This document shows positions 25,028-34,742 of a DNA stretch of 64,000 bases, in pieces. The position numbers were made by a program, and so were the translations under genes. The stretch is from Cyclobacteriaceae bacterium (GTDB taxonomy: Bacteria; Bacteroidota; Bacteroidia; Cytophagales; Cyclobacteriaceae), in assembly GCA_020832305.1 (NCBI GenBank), contig JAFIEV010000010.1, forward strand, positions 186,001-250,000, read 5' to 3'. Under the pieces are notes generated by a model. That model was given only the letters and a program-made list of their open reading frames with translations, had not been told where the DNA came from and did not search any database. Numbering within the stretch: position 1 is the first letter of the stretch; every line of letters begins with the position of its first letter.

Positions 25028-28000
25028 ATGTTAAAATCACTACAAAGTATGCTTATGTTATGCTTGTTGTTTTTTGCAACAGGAGCAATGGCACAGACGG
25101 TTACCGGTCAGGTAACCGCGGCCTCGGATGGCATGGCACTGCCAGGTGTATCCGTGATTATTAAAGGTACTTCTTCGGGTACCGCTACCGATGCAAATGG
25201 GAGATACAGTATTAATGTATCTGGCCCATCTACTGTGTTGGTGTATTCCTATATTGGTTTTCAGGTTGCTGAAGTCACTGTGGGATCGCAATCTGTCATA
25301 AATGTGAGCCTTGTTGAAGATGCTACAGAGTTGACAGAAGTGGTTGTTACGGCTTTGGGTATGGAGCGTGATACCCGGGTATTACAATATTCGGTGACCC
25401 AGGTTGACGGGGATAATTTTACCCAGGCCAGAGAAAACAACCTTGCCAATGCCCTCGCGGGCAGGGTTGCCGGGGTTAATGTCTCCAACGTAGCATCAGG
25501 TCCTGCCGGTTCATCCCGTGTTATTATTCGGGGAAATAAATTTTTACAGGGCAATAACCAGCCATTGTATGTAGTGGATGGTATTCCTATGGACAATTCC
25601 AATTTTGGCCAGGCGGGTGTATGGGGTGGTTCAGATCAGGGAGATGGTATGACCAGTATCAATCCCGATGATATTGAGTCGATTTCTGTATTGAAAGGTG
25701 CGAGTGCTGCGGCACTTTATGGAGCCAGGGCAGCCAATGGTGTCATTAACATAACCACCAAGAAGGGAGCCAGACGCAAGGGCATAGGCGTTGAGTTTAA
25801 TTCAAATTTTGTCTTCGAGGAAGCCATGGACTTTACAGACTGGCAGACTTCACACGGCACTGGAGTTATGGTTGGCCCTACGGTTGCATCAAGGGTGGCT
25901 GAAGTGCCTCAGAATACTCAGCAGGCCTATGATCGTACACTCAGCGCATGGGGGCCAAGGTTCAATGGTAGTCCGGTGATCCAGTTTGATGGAGTCAGCA
26001 GGCCATATTCCTATGCGGGCAGCAACTGGAACCGCTTTTTTCAAACCGGAACTGCCCTTACCAATACCCTGGCCTTAACCGGCGGCAGTGAAACCCAAAA
26101 TTTCAGATTTTCCATTTCAGATCTGCGCAGTCAGGCTGTAATTCCCAACTCGGGATTCGACAGGGTTAATGTGTCTTTTTCGACAAATTCCAGATTTGGA
26201 CAGAAGCTTACCTTTACTTCTAAGTTTTTGTATTCGAATGAAAATGCACTTAACAGACCTCGTTTGTCTGACTCACCTGGTAACGCAGTACAAGCTTTAA
26301 TGAGATTACCTGGTAATATCAATGTAAATGATCTCAGGGGAGATCCCAATAAGTTGGGCGCAATACCCGAAAACACCGACCCTTCCTTATTGCAAATCTG
26401 GGGAAAGATTCCCGGAGAGGAGTTTCAACAAGGCAACAACAACTGGAACCAAAATCCATGGTGGGTTGCACATCAGTTTATAAATACCGATAAGCGTGAC
26501 CGTCTTATCGCTTCTGGTGCTTTGAGATATAATGTAAATGACTGGTTGTATATTCAGGGTCGTGCGGGTATGGACTGGTTTACCAGAAGAAGGACGGAGC
26601 TGACACCTCAGGGAACAGGATACAACCGACTTGGAACCATTGTAGAGTCTGAAGACAGGGTACGTGAGATTAACCTAGAATGGACCATGGGTGCCAACCG
26701 TGACTTTGGGAAATTTGGCATAAATGCATTTGTAGGAGGTAATAAAATGCACCGCAGCAATGAGCTGATTGCTGCACGTGGCGATGGTTTTTCAGTACCA
26801 TTCTTTCAAGCTATTAACAATGCCCAACAGAGAAATTTTAATTATGGATTCAGCGAATGGGGCATTAACTCGCTATTTGGCTCCGCAGAATTTAGCTATA
26901 GTAATTTCCTTTATCTGACAGCAACTGCCAGAAACGACTGGTTTTCAGTGTTGAACCCTGAATTCAACAGCATTTTGTATCCTTCCATTGGGAGTAGTTT
27001 TGTCTTTTCAGATGCGATCAACATCCTTCCATCATGGTTGACATTTGGCAAGCTCAGGGCCTCATGGGCACAGGTTGGCAATGTTGCCATTAATCCTTAT
27101 CAGGTTTTGTTGACATATCGTCTCAATGACAACCCTCACCTAGGAAGGCCAATGGCGACTTTTGCCACAGCTGGTGGGCGTTCAGGGACTATCCCTAATG
27201 CTAATCTCCAACCCCCAACCTCAACTGAAACAGAGATTGGTGTGGACTTGCGTTTTTTACAAAACCGAATTGGTCTTGATGTAACTTATTATTCCCAAAA
27301 AACCACCGATGATATTTTGAATGCGACCATATCTAATGCATCAGGTTTTGGCAGTACCCTGGTAAATATTGGACAGATTCAGAACAGAGGTGTCGAATTT
27401 CTGCTAACAGCTACCCCCATCCAAAAAACCTTTAGCTGGGATGTTGCTTTGAATTTTGCCCGAAACCGAAATGAAATTGTGTCGCTGATCGATGGTCAGA
27501 ATGAGCTGATTATAGAAGAACCCCGAACCAGAACGGTTTTTATCAAACACATAGTAGGGCAGCCTTTCGGCGCTATTACAGGTATTACCCAGATGCGCTC
27601 ACCAGATGGCCAACTTGTGTATGATGCATTAACAGGAGCGCCTATTACCAACAATCAGTATGAAATACTGGGCAATGGTGTACCTGATTTTACAGGTGGT
27701 TTAACCAATACATTTTCCTATAAAGGCTTTAATTTGGACGTATTGCTTGACTTCCGTTCTGGGGCTGATATTTATTCAGGAACCAACGTGCGAATGACAC
27801 AGTGGGGTTTCCACCAGCAATCTCTCATAGGACGTGAGGGTGAAGCGCCACTGAGAAGAAGTGGAGTATCTATTTCAGGAACTGATGAGTCCGGGAATCC
27901 GATTTTTGTGCCTTTTGAAAAAGATTATACCCCAGGTGAGGCCCAAAATTACTGGAGCCTGCTGGGTGAAAGAGCACAGGAAAACTTTATGTACGATGCT

Positions 28001-28240
28001 TCTTTTATTCAATTGAGACAATTGACTTTCGGATACAGTTTCCCGCAAAAAATGTTAATCAAGACGCCATTCAATACACTGATGTTATCTTTTGTTGGAA
28101 GAAACCTGGCGGTGTTGTTTAAAAATACTGAGAATATACATCCTGAATCTGGGTATTCCAGTGGAAACGGGCAAGGTCTTGATTATTTTGGTATGCCTTT
28201 CGTCAGAAGTTATGGATTTAATTTAAGAATGACATTTTAA
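25028..28240 (+). CDS. SusC/RagA-family TonB-dependent outer-membrane transporter
   Basis: A 1070-residue outer-membrane transporter. It has a signal peptide (MLKSLQSMLMLCLLFFATGAMA), then a carboxypeptidase-regulatory-like domain (about 25-100: VTGQVTAASDGMALPGVSV), a TonB plug domain (about 115-225) with the SusC signature VVDGIPMDNS, and a long beta-barrel ending in an aromatic residue (FNLRMTF). SusC proteins import oligomers bound by their SusD partner, which is encoded immediately downstream with overlapping stop and start (TAATG). The start at 25028 puts the signal peptide at the N-terminus; an upstream in-frame ATG adds nine residues without purpose. The substrate is not predictable from sequence. 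Confidence 0.95.
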   Translation: MLKSLQSMLMLCLLFFATGAMAQTVTGQVTAASDGMALPGVSVIIKGTSSGTATDANGRYSINVSGPSTVLVYSYIGFQVAEVTVGSQSVINVSLVEDATELTEVVVTALGMERDTRVLQYSVTQVDGDNFTQARENNLANALAGRVAGVNVSNVASGPAGSSRVIIRGNKFLQGNNQPLYVVDGIPMDNSNFGQAGVWGGSDQGDGMTSINPDDIESISVLKGASAAALYGARAANGVINITTKKGARRKGIGVEFNSNFVFEEAMDFTDWQTSHGTGVMVGPTVASRVAEVPQNTQQAYDRTLSAWGPRFNGSPVIQFDGVSRPYSYAGSNWNRFFQTGTALTNTLALTGGSETQNFRFSISDLRSQAVIPNSGFDRVNVSFSTNSRFGQKLTFTSKFLYSNENALNRPRLSDSPGNAVQALMRLPGNINVNDLRGDPNKLGAIPENTDPSLLQIWGKIPGEEFQQGNNNWNQNPWWVAHQFINTDKRDRLIASGALRYNVNDWLYIQGRAGMDWFTRRRTELTPQGTGYNRLGTIVESEDRVREINLEWTMGANRDFGKFGINAFVGGNKMHRSNELIAARGDGFSVPFFQAINNAQQRNFNYGFSEWGINSLFGSAEFSYSNFLYLTATARNDWFSVLNPEFNSILYPSIGSSFVFSDAINILPSWLTFGKLRASWAQVGNVAINPYQVLLTYRLNDNPHLGRPMATFATAGGRSGTIPNANLQPPTSTETEIGVDLRFLQNRIGLDVTYYSQKTTDDILNATISNASGFGSTLVNIGQIQNRGVEFLLTATPIQKTFSWDVALNFARNRNEIVSLIDGQNELIIEEPRTRTVFIKHIVGQPFGAITGITQMRSPDGQLVYDALTGAPITNNQYEILGNGVPDFTGGLTNTFSYKGFNLDVLLDFRSGADIYSGTNVRMTQWGFHQQSLIGREGEAPLRRSGVSISGTDESGNPIFVPFEKDYTPGEAQNYWSLLGERAQENFMYDASFIQLRQLTFGYSFPQKMLIKTPFNTLMLSFVGRNLAVLFKNTENIHPESGYSSGNGQGLDYFGMPFVRSYGFNLRMTF

Positions 28241-29862
28241 TGATTGAAATCATGAGAATCCTATATAAGTTAACAATTTTGTTTTTGATTGTACTGATGC
28301 CGATGGCATCATGCGACACAGAAAGACTGCATGGTTATAATATAGACCCCCAGGCAGTTACTGAGGTTAATTCAAATTTCCTTTTTACAGCGGCTCTTTT
28401 AAGTACAGCATCTGGAGGTGCATCAGGTGATAACCGCTATATCGACTGGCGCACAAACATAGGAATGTGTGCTTATGCCATTCAGCAATTGGCCAATGCA
28501 GGCGGAGGCATTGCTCCCGGGGATAAATACACTATGAACTTTGAGACCAATGCAGCTCCTTTTGAATTTATGTATGGTGATGTACTGAAAAATGTAGCTG
28601 AAATCATGCGAATCACCGGCCCTGGTGGGTTTGAAGAGGGGAGAAGGCAGAACATGAGAAATGTATCCAGGATTATACGCGCTTTTTCATTTCACAGACT
28701 GGTGGATTATTACGGGCATGTACCATACTTTGAAGCCAATACCGGGACGTTGCCAGGGGGTACATTTTTTCCTAAATATGATGATGGAAAAGTAGTATAT
28801 ACAGAAATTCTGCAGGAGCTTGAGGATGCTATCAATTCTTTGAATCCAGGCTTGCCTGATGAGGGCTTTTCAAATGCTGACCTTTACTATAATGGTGACA
28901 TCACTAAATGGAGGAAATTTGGATATTCCCTTATGCTCCGTATGGCTATGAGGGCATCGAAAGCCGATCAGGCACTCGCAAATACTTATGTTACAAAGGC
29001 AGTAGCAGGTGGTGTGTTTACAAGCAATGCAGACAATGCCTACGTTGAAAAAGCAGAAAACCCGGGTCTTTGGGTTAATCAAAATGGCATTTCAAGGGCA
29101 TTTTGGCCTGGAGATGGTGGTCAACCCGCTTTCCTCAGCAAGACACTTATCGATTGGCTAAAAGGTACTGATCCAAATGATATAAGTGATGATGATCCCA
29201 GATTAATGATACTCTCTGGTGGTATTTTCGCCTGGAGCCCGACTAATATTATAATGTTTGACAACAATCCCTTGAATCAAAAAGGCATGCCAAATGGTAA
29301 AGACCAGGCTATGCTGGATGATATCGAAGGCAGACAGGTTATTATGGTTGAAGAGTATTCTCAGATCAATCCCAAGCTGCTTGATAGGGATGAGCCCTAC
29401 ATGATCATGAACTATGGTGAAATAGCGCTACTTCTCGCTGATGCCCTTGTAAGAGGTATAGGCACTGGCATACAAGGCACAGCCCAACAGCACTATGAAG
29501 CCGGAGTAAGGGCCTCTATGCAAATGTATACCTTGTATGATCCATCCTTTGTGGTTACAGACGCCCAGGTAAATGCCTATCTCGCTAACTATCCTTACAA
29601 TGTTTATAAACCTGCATTGGAAATGATCGGTGAACAGCTTTGGGTAAATAAATTCCTCAATTGGTGGGAAGCCTGGGCTGACTGGAGAAGAACCGGTTAC
29701 CCAACCTTAACACCAACCAATTACCCGGGTAATGAGACCAATGGGCAGATTCCCAGAAGATTGATGTATCCACTGAATGAAGTGGGAGGAAACCCCAATT
29801 TCACAAATGGAAGTCTTAATCCGGACTTATTTACTACCCGTGTTTGGTGGGATGCACCTTGA
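28240..29862 (+). CDS. SusD/RagB-like nutrient-binding outer-membrane lipoprotein
   Basis: A 540-residue lipoprotein partner of the upstream SusC. The signal ends in LMPMASC. The IRAFSFHRLVDYYGHVPYFE segment (about residues 147-166) and the C-terminal WEAWADWRRTGYPTL segment mark the SusD-like_2 branch, typical of lipoproteins of unknown ligand. The ATG at 28240 overlaps the susC stop; a second ATG at 28252 (MRILYK) gives a cleaner signal peptide and may be the true start. A strong terminator follows, so susC-susD form their own transcript. Confidence 0.92.
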   Translation: MIEIMRILYKLTILFLIVLMPMASCDTERLHGYNIDPQAVTEVNSNFLFTAALLSTASGGASGDNRYIDWRTNIGMCAYAIQQLANAGGGIAPGDKYTMNFETNAAPFEFMYGDVLKNVAEIMRITGPGGFEEGRRQNMRNVSRIIRAFSFHRLVDYYGHVPYFEANTGTLPGGTFFPKYDDGKVVYTEILQELEDAINSLNPGLPDEGFSNADLYYNGDITKWRKFGYSLMLRMAMRASKADQALANTYVTKAVAGGVFTSNADNAYVEKAENPGLWVNQNGISRAFWPGDGGQPAFLSKTLIDWLKGTDPNDISDDDPRLMILSGGIFAWSPTNIIMFDNNPLNQKGMPNGKDQAMLDDIEGRQVIMVEEYSQINPKLLDRDEPYMIMNYGEIALLLADALVRGIGTGIQGTAQQHYEAGVRASMQMYTLYDPSFVVTDAQVNAYLANYPYNVYKPALEMIGEQLWVNKFLNWWEAWADWRRTGYPTLTPTNYPGNETNGQIPRRLMYPLNEVGGNPNFTNGSLNPDLFTTRVWWDAP

Positions 29863-29881
29863 TAAAACCTAAAATATCAAT

Positions 29882-29921
29882 AAAAAAAGCTGCGCCATGA
29901 TTCGTGGATTGCAGCTTTTTT
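29882..29921 (+). terminator. Rho-independent terminator after susD
   Basis: AAAAAGCTGC and GCAGCTTTTT form a perfect 10-bp stem, with a small inner CCA/TGG pairing in the loop, followed by T residues. It lies 20 bases after the susD stop. Confidence 0.85.
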
Positions 29922-29958
29922 ACTTTATTTTTACTATCATCTTATGAGGTTGTGAGTT

Positions 29959-32900
29959 ATGAATAAAAAGAAAAATACCGGGAATAATATACCTGTTTTT
30001 TCAAAGATTGTTATCTCGCTTTTTGTGCTTATACCTGTTTTATGGATTTCTGCCGGAAACCGTACTAAGCTCTTTGAAAGTATTTCTCCTCAAAAAAGCA
30101 AAATCAGGTTTGCCAACATGCTCACAGAAACCCCAAAAACAAACATCCTCACTTATGAGTATTTTTACAATGGCGGGGGCGTGGCTATTGGAGATATCAA
30201 CAATGATGGACTGGATGATATTTACTTCACAGGAAATATGGTTCCAAACAAATTGTATTTAAATGAAGGGAACTTCAGGTTCAGAGATATAACAGAAATC
30301 GCAGGAGTAGGTGGTAAAGCAGGTTGGACCACAGGTGTAACTATGGTAGATGTCAATGGTGATGGCTTTCTTGATATATATGTGTGCTATTCAGGAAAAG
30401 GAGAGCCTGACGAAAGACGAAACCTGCTATATATCAATAATGGAGACCTGACTTTCAGTGAAAGAGCTGCTGATTATGGTTTGGATGACCCGGCGCATAG
30501 CACACAAGCCTTATTCTTTGATTTTGATCTCGACGGAGATCTTGATATGTACCTGCTTAACCACAATGTTAAAGTAATTCATGAGCTGGAATTCCTCGAG
30601 GCCAGAGCACAAAGAGATCCCCACGCCGGGGATAAATTATTTGAAAATAGAAATGGTAAATTTATCGACATAAGTGAAAAAGCCGGTATTTCCGGAAATC
30701 CTCTGGGTTTTGGACTTGGTATAGCTGCCGCAGACATCAACCAGGATGGTTATCCCGACCTGTACGTATCCAATGACTACATTGAGCCTGACTATCTGTA
30801 CATCAATAATGGTGATGGTACTTTTACTGAATCGCTTACAACTTATCTTCAACATATATCCCATTTCTCAATGGGATTAGACCTGAGCGATTTCAACAAT
30901 GACGGCAGGATAGACATTTTTACACTGGATATGCTCCCTGAAGACAACAGACGACAAAAACTCTTGTATGGCCCTGAAAACTATGAACAATATGCCCTGA
31001 TGGTAATCAATGGTTTTTACCATCAAAATATGAGAAATATGCTTCATCTCAACAATGGTAATGGTACTTTCAGTGAGATTGGCCAACTTGCCGGCGTTTC
31101 GAATACCGATTGGAGCTGGGCTGCTTTTTTCATTGATCTTGACAATGATGGTTGGAAAGACCTGTATGTAACGAATGGTTACTACCGCGACTATACAAAC
31201 CGCGACTTTTTAAAATATAAGGGAGATTATTATTTTAAGCAGGCGCGGGCCGGTGAAAAAGCAGATACTTTTCATCTGGTTACTTCAATGAGTTCGACGC
31301 CCATATCCAATTATGTCTTCAGAAACAACCAGGATCTTACCTTTAGCAATCATGCAGCTGACTGGGGATTGGCATCCCCGGGTTTTTCCAATGGAGCTGC
31401 ATTTGCAGACCTCGATAACGATGGTTCTGTTGATCTGGTAGTGAATCATTTGAATGCCCCGGCCGGCATTTACAGAAATCAACTGACTTCAATAGACAAA
31501 TCCTCTCACTGGATACAATTTAATCTAAAAGGGGAAGGATTCAATAGCTATGGCATCGGTTCAACCTTGTATGTTTATACGGGAGAGAATGCCCAGACTT
31601 TTTATCAGCAGCCGGTAAGAGGGTTTCAATCGTCTGTTAGCTCACGGATTCATGTCGGGACCGGTAAGTTCAATTTAATTGACTCAGTTAAGATCATCTG
31701 GCCTGATCTTCGGGTTCAGGTATTGCATAATCTCCATTCAGATCAGGTAGTTGACCTTTGGCAAAAGGAGGCGCTTACACCCAAGGTTACAGGTAATCAG
31801 CAGCAAAAACCGGTATTTACAAGGGTGCTTTCACCAATTCCATTTCAGCACGTAGAAGCTGGTTATAACGACTTTAAACGACAGCCGCTACTGACACACA
31901 TGTTTTCAAATTCCGGTCCGGTGATGGCTGTAGCAGATGTAAATGGCAATGGTTTGCAGGATGTTTTCGTGGGTGGAGCCAAAGGTCAGGCGTCAAAACT
32001 GTATTTACAGGTTTCAACCGGTATGTTTATCGAGTCGCAGGGCTTTAACGATGAGTCGGAAAAAAATTGTAATGATGCAGATGCGACTTTTTTCGATGCC
32101 AATGGTGATGGTCTTCCGGATTTGCTGGTGGTAAGTGGAGGATATCATGAATACCAGCAGGGCGATCTGCAGCTTAAAGACAGACTTTACATCAATTGTG
32201 GCGGCGGGAAATTCGAGAAGTCACATGAATCCTTGCCGAAACTTTCGTTTAGTAGTGCGGTAGCGGCTGTTGCAGATTTTAATAAAGATGGTCATCAGGA
32301 TATCTTTATTGGTGGCAGGGTTGTGCCTGGAAGATTTCCCGAAAAACCGAGGAGTGCACTTCTTTTGAATAATGGCAAAGGCGAGTTTACTGACGTAACA
32401 TCTGAGTATTCCAGCGAATTGTTGGAACCGGGTATGATTAATGATGCGGTCTGGGTAGATTTAAATCAGGATGGTTGGCCAGATCTGATGCTTGCAGGAG
32501 ATTACATGCCGGTTAAAATTTTTATCAACAATGAAGGAAAAGCATTTATCAATCAAAGTAATAGATATTTTGAAACTGAATTGTTTGGCTTATGGTCTTC
32601 TATTGCAGTAGCTGATTTTGATAATGACGGAGACCCGGATTTTATCCTTGGTAATTTTGGGAAGAATTCCCAAATCAAAGCAACAAGTCAGCAACCTGCC
32701 AGCCTGGTTTATGGCGATTTTGATGATAATGGCTCTGTTGACCCAATATTAAGCTTTTACATTCAAGGGCAATCCTATCCTTTTGTAAGCCGCGATGAAA
32801 TGCTCGATCAAATGTATTCTCTTCGTAGTAAATTCACCAATTATACTTCTTACGCCGACGCAAAATTACAGGATATTCTTACCAGGGAACAGTTGCGTAA

Positions 32901-33291
32901 ATCAATGACCTTCAAAGTAACAGAGCTTAGTACAATGTACCTGGAAAATCGCAATGGAATGCTTATCCCCAAAGATTTACCCATTCAGGCGCAATTTGCA
33001 CCAGTTTATGCCATTCAGACTCTGGATTTCGATGGAGATGGAAATATGGACATCATTTTGGCTGGAAACCAGAGCGCCATCAGACTCAGACTGGGTATAA
33101 TGGATGCCAACTTTGGCCAATTGTATAAAGGAGATGGCAATGGAAATTTTACCTTTGTGGAACAGTCTGTCTCAGGACTTTCTTTTTTCGGTGATGTAAA
33201 AAGTCTGAAAAATGTAAGAGTGGGAAAATACAATTTTCTGTTGGCAGGTATTAACAATACCGGAATCGATGCTTATGTGATAAACCCCTGA
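29959..33291 (+). CDS. Exported FG-GAP/VCBS-repeat protein with ASPIC/UnbV domain
   Basis: An 1110-residue exported protein with one N-terminal hydrophobic segment (about residues 15-33). It has at least ten calcium-binding-type repeats of the D-x-N/D-x-D-G-x-x-D form (for example GDINNDGLDDIYF, DVNGDGFLDIYVCY, DFNNDGRIDIF), the building blocks of an FG-GAP beta-propeller. An ASPIC/UnbV segment sits near residues 520-600 (FNSYGIGSTLYVYTG, then VKIIWPDLRVQVL). A second propeller follows. Such proteins very often sit beside SusC/SusD genes in this phylum, and their function is unknown. It is followed after 18 bases by a haloperoxidase-like gene. Confidence 0.9.
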   Translation: MNKKKNTGNNIPVFSKIVISLFVLIPVLWISAGNRTKLFESISPQKSKIRFANMLTETPKTNILTYEYFYNGGGVAIGDINNDGLDDIYFTGNMVPNKLYLNEGNFRFRDITEIAGVGGKAGWTTGVTMVDVNGDGFLDIYVCYSGKGEPDERRNLLYINNGDLTFSERAADYGLDDPAHSTQALFFDFDLDGDLDMYLLNHNVKVIHELEFLEARAQRDPHAGDKLFENRNGKFIDISEKAGISGNPLGFGLGIAAADINQDGYPDLYVSNDYIEPDYLYINNGDGTFTESLTTYLQHISHFSMGLDLSDFNNDGRIDIFTLDMLPEDNRRQKLLYGPENYEQYALMVINGFYHQNMRNMLHLNNGNGTFSEIGQLAGVSNTDWSWAAFFIDLDNDGWKDLYVTNGYYRDYTNRDFLKYKGDYYFKQARAGEKADTFHLVTSMSSTPISNYVFRNNQDLTFSNHAADWGLASPGFSNGAAFADLDNDGSVDLVVNHLNAPAGIYRNQLTSIDKSSHWIQFNLKGEGFNSYGIGSTLYVYTGENAQTFYQQPVRGFQSSVSSRIHVGTGKFNLIDSVKIIWPDLRVQVLHNLHSDQVVDLWQKEALTPKVTGNQQQKPVFTRVLSPIPFQHVEAGYNDFKRQPLLTHMFSNSGPVMAVADVNGNGLQDVFVGGAKGQASKLYLQVSTGMFIESQGFNDESEKNCNDADATFFDANGDGLPDLLVVSGGYHEYQQGDLQLKDRLYINCGGGKFEKSHESLPKLSFSSAVAAVADFNKDGHQDIFIGGRVVPGRFPEKPRSALLLNNGKGEFTDVTSEYSSELLEPGMINDAVWVDLNQDGWPDLMLAGDYMPVKIFINNEGKAFINQSNRYFETELFGLWSSIAVADFDNDGDPDFILGNFGKNSQIKATSQQPASLVYGDFDDNGSVDPILSFYIQGQSYPFVSRDEMLDQMYSLRSKFTNYTSYADAKLQDILTREQLRKSMTFKVTELSTMYLENRNGMLIPKDLPIQAQFAPVYAIQTLDFDGDGNMDIILAGNQSAIRLRLGIMDANFGQLYKGDGNGNFTFVEQSVSGLSFFGDVKSLKNVRVGKYNFLLAGINNTGIDAYVINP

Positions 33292-33309
33292 TTTTAACCA
33301 ATACTACAG

Positions 33310-34641
33310 ATGGACAAAAAGTGTATACCGATATTGTGGATGCTGGTACTTACTTTAACTATTGGTTTACAAAAGCTTGAGGCCTCAAATTCAAATCGAA
33401 ATGATGTTCAGTTGTTTGTAGATAATCTGTTCTTTTTAACGGATGTTATGGTAAGTGATGTGGCCAATCCACCATTGGCAGCGAGGTTTTATTCATATGG
33501 TTTGATGGCGGCCTGGTTGGCTGATGTCGATAATATGGATAAAAAAATGCCAAAATTCAACTTTGAATTTCCCTTTAACAGTTTACCACCGGATAAGCAT
33601 GAAATTGACCGGGTTTTTGCTGCTATTTATGCAATGTTGGAAGTAGGACGCGAATTAATGCCATCGGGATATTTGCTAGAGGAAAAACAAAATGATTTGA
33701 TCTATTATTTTAAGAAGGAGCGAAAACTTAGAAGAAAGAGCCTGCAAGCCAGTCTGGAATATGCTTATGAAATTGCCCGTCTGGTAATTCAAACTGCATC
33801 CACCGATGGATATGCCAGACTGAGTACCCACCGGCGCTATCAGCCTTCAAGGGATGAAGGCAGGTGGTATCCCACACCCCCGGAATATATGGCTGCCATT
33901 GAACCTCACTGGAATACCATCAGGCCATTTTTTCTGGATTCTGCCCATCAATTCAGCCCTCCTGAGCCTGCGTGTTTTGATCTGGATAGCACCAGTAATT
34001 TTTACCAACAGCTTACGGAAGTATATCAGGTAACCCGCCAATTAAGCGAAGATCAAAATTTGATAGCCAATTTTTGGGATTGTAATCCATTTCATGTAGA
34101 ATATTCAGGTCATATGGCAATCGGTATAAAAAAAATATCACCCGGAGGGCACTGGATAGGCATAACCGGCATTGCATGTCTGGATGCCGGCCTACCATTA
34201 CATGAAAGTATTTATATACATACACTCGTTGCTTTTACACTCCATGATGCTTTTATCAGTTGCTGGACAGAAAAGTACATTAGCGACAGAATCAGGCCCG
34301 AGACCGTTATCAATAAATATATTGACCAGAAGTGGAGACCTTTATTGCAAACACCGCCCTTTCCTGAATACACCAGTGGTCATAGTGTCATTTCGGCTGC
34401 AAGTGCTGAAATACTAACCTGGTATTTTGGCGATAATTTTGCATTTATCGATACGTCGGAAGAATACTTTGGCCTGCCCGCCAGACCATTTTCTTCTTTC
34501 AGGCAAGCCGCTGAAGAAGCTGCCATTTCCCGGCTTTATGGTGGTATACATTTCAGAGACGCAATAGAGGCCGGGGTAGTGCAGGGAAAGGCAGTGAGTG
34601 ATTTTATTTTGAGAAAATCCGCTCAACAACCTTATCGATAA
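33310..34641 (+). CDS. Vanadium-dependent haloperoxidase / PAP2-superfamily exported enzyme
   Basis: A 443-residue protein with an N-terminal signal segment. It carries the full vanadate/phosphate pocket of the PAP2/vanadium haloperoxidase fold: K322 and R329 in K-x6-RP (KYISDRIRP), S356-G357-H358 in FPEYTSGHS, and R408 and H414 in SRLYGGIHFRD. In haloperoxidases the second histidine covalently binds vanadate and the SGH histidine is the acid-base. Bacterial members without halogen specificity may instead be acid phosphatases, so the reaction is open. It is 18 bases after the FG-GAP/UnbV gene and probably cotranscribed, which puts it in the outer-membrane locus of susC-susD. Confidence 0.88.
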   Translation: MDKKCIPILWMLVLTLTIGLQKLEASNSNRNDVQLFVDNLFFLTDVMVSDVANPPLAARFYSYGLMAAWLADVDNMDKKMPKFNFEFPFNSLPPDKHEIDRVFAAIYAMLEVGRELMPSGYLLEEKQNDLIYYFKKERKLRRKSLQASLEYAYEIARLVIQTASTDGYARLSTHRRYQPSRDEGRWYPTPPEYMAAIEPHWNTIRPFFLDSAHQFSPPEPACFDLDSTSNFYQQLTEVYQVTRQLSEDQNLIANFWDCNPFHVEYSGHMAIGIKKISPGGHWIGITGIACLDAGLPLHESIYIHTLVAFTLHDAFISCWTEKYISDRIRPETVINKYIDQKWRPLLQTPPFPEYTSGHSVISAASAEILTWYFGDNFAFIDTSEEYFGLPARPFSSFRQAAEEAAISRLYGGIHFRDAIEAGVVQGKAVSDFILRKSAQQPYR

Positions 34642-34691
34642 AAAAAGTAAGTGCCTATTTTAATGCTTATTTAATTTCTTCGGAAATCTGA

Positions 34692-34699
34692 TAGATTTG
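34692..34699 (+). promoter_or_regulatory. Possible -7 element for the glycosidase gene
   Basis: TAGATTTG fits TAnnTTTG, 44 bases before the ATG at 34743. No -33 TTG was found. Confidence 0.35.
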
Positions 34700-34742
34700 A
34701 TCTGAAAACATATTTTATATTAAAGCTTTAAAAAAATTTGTA

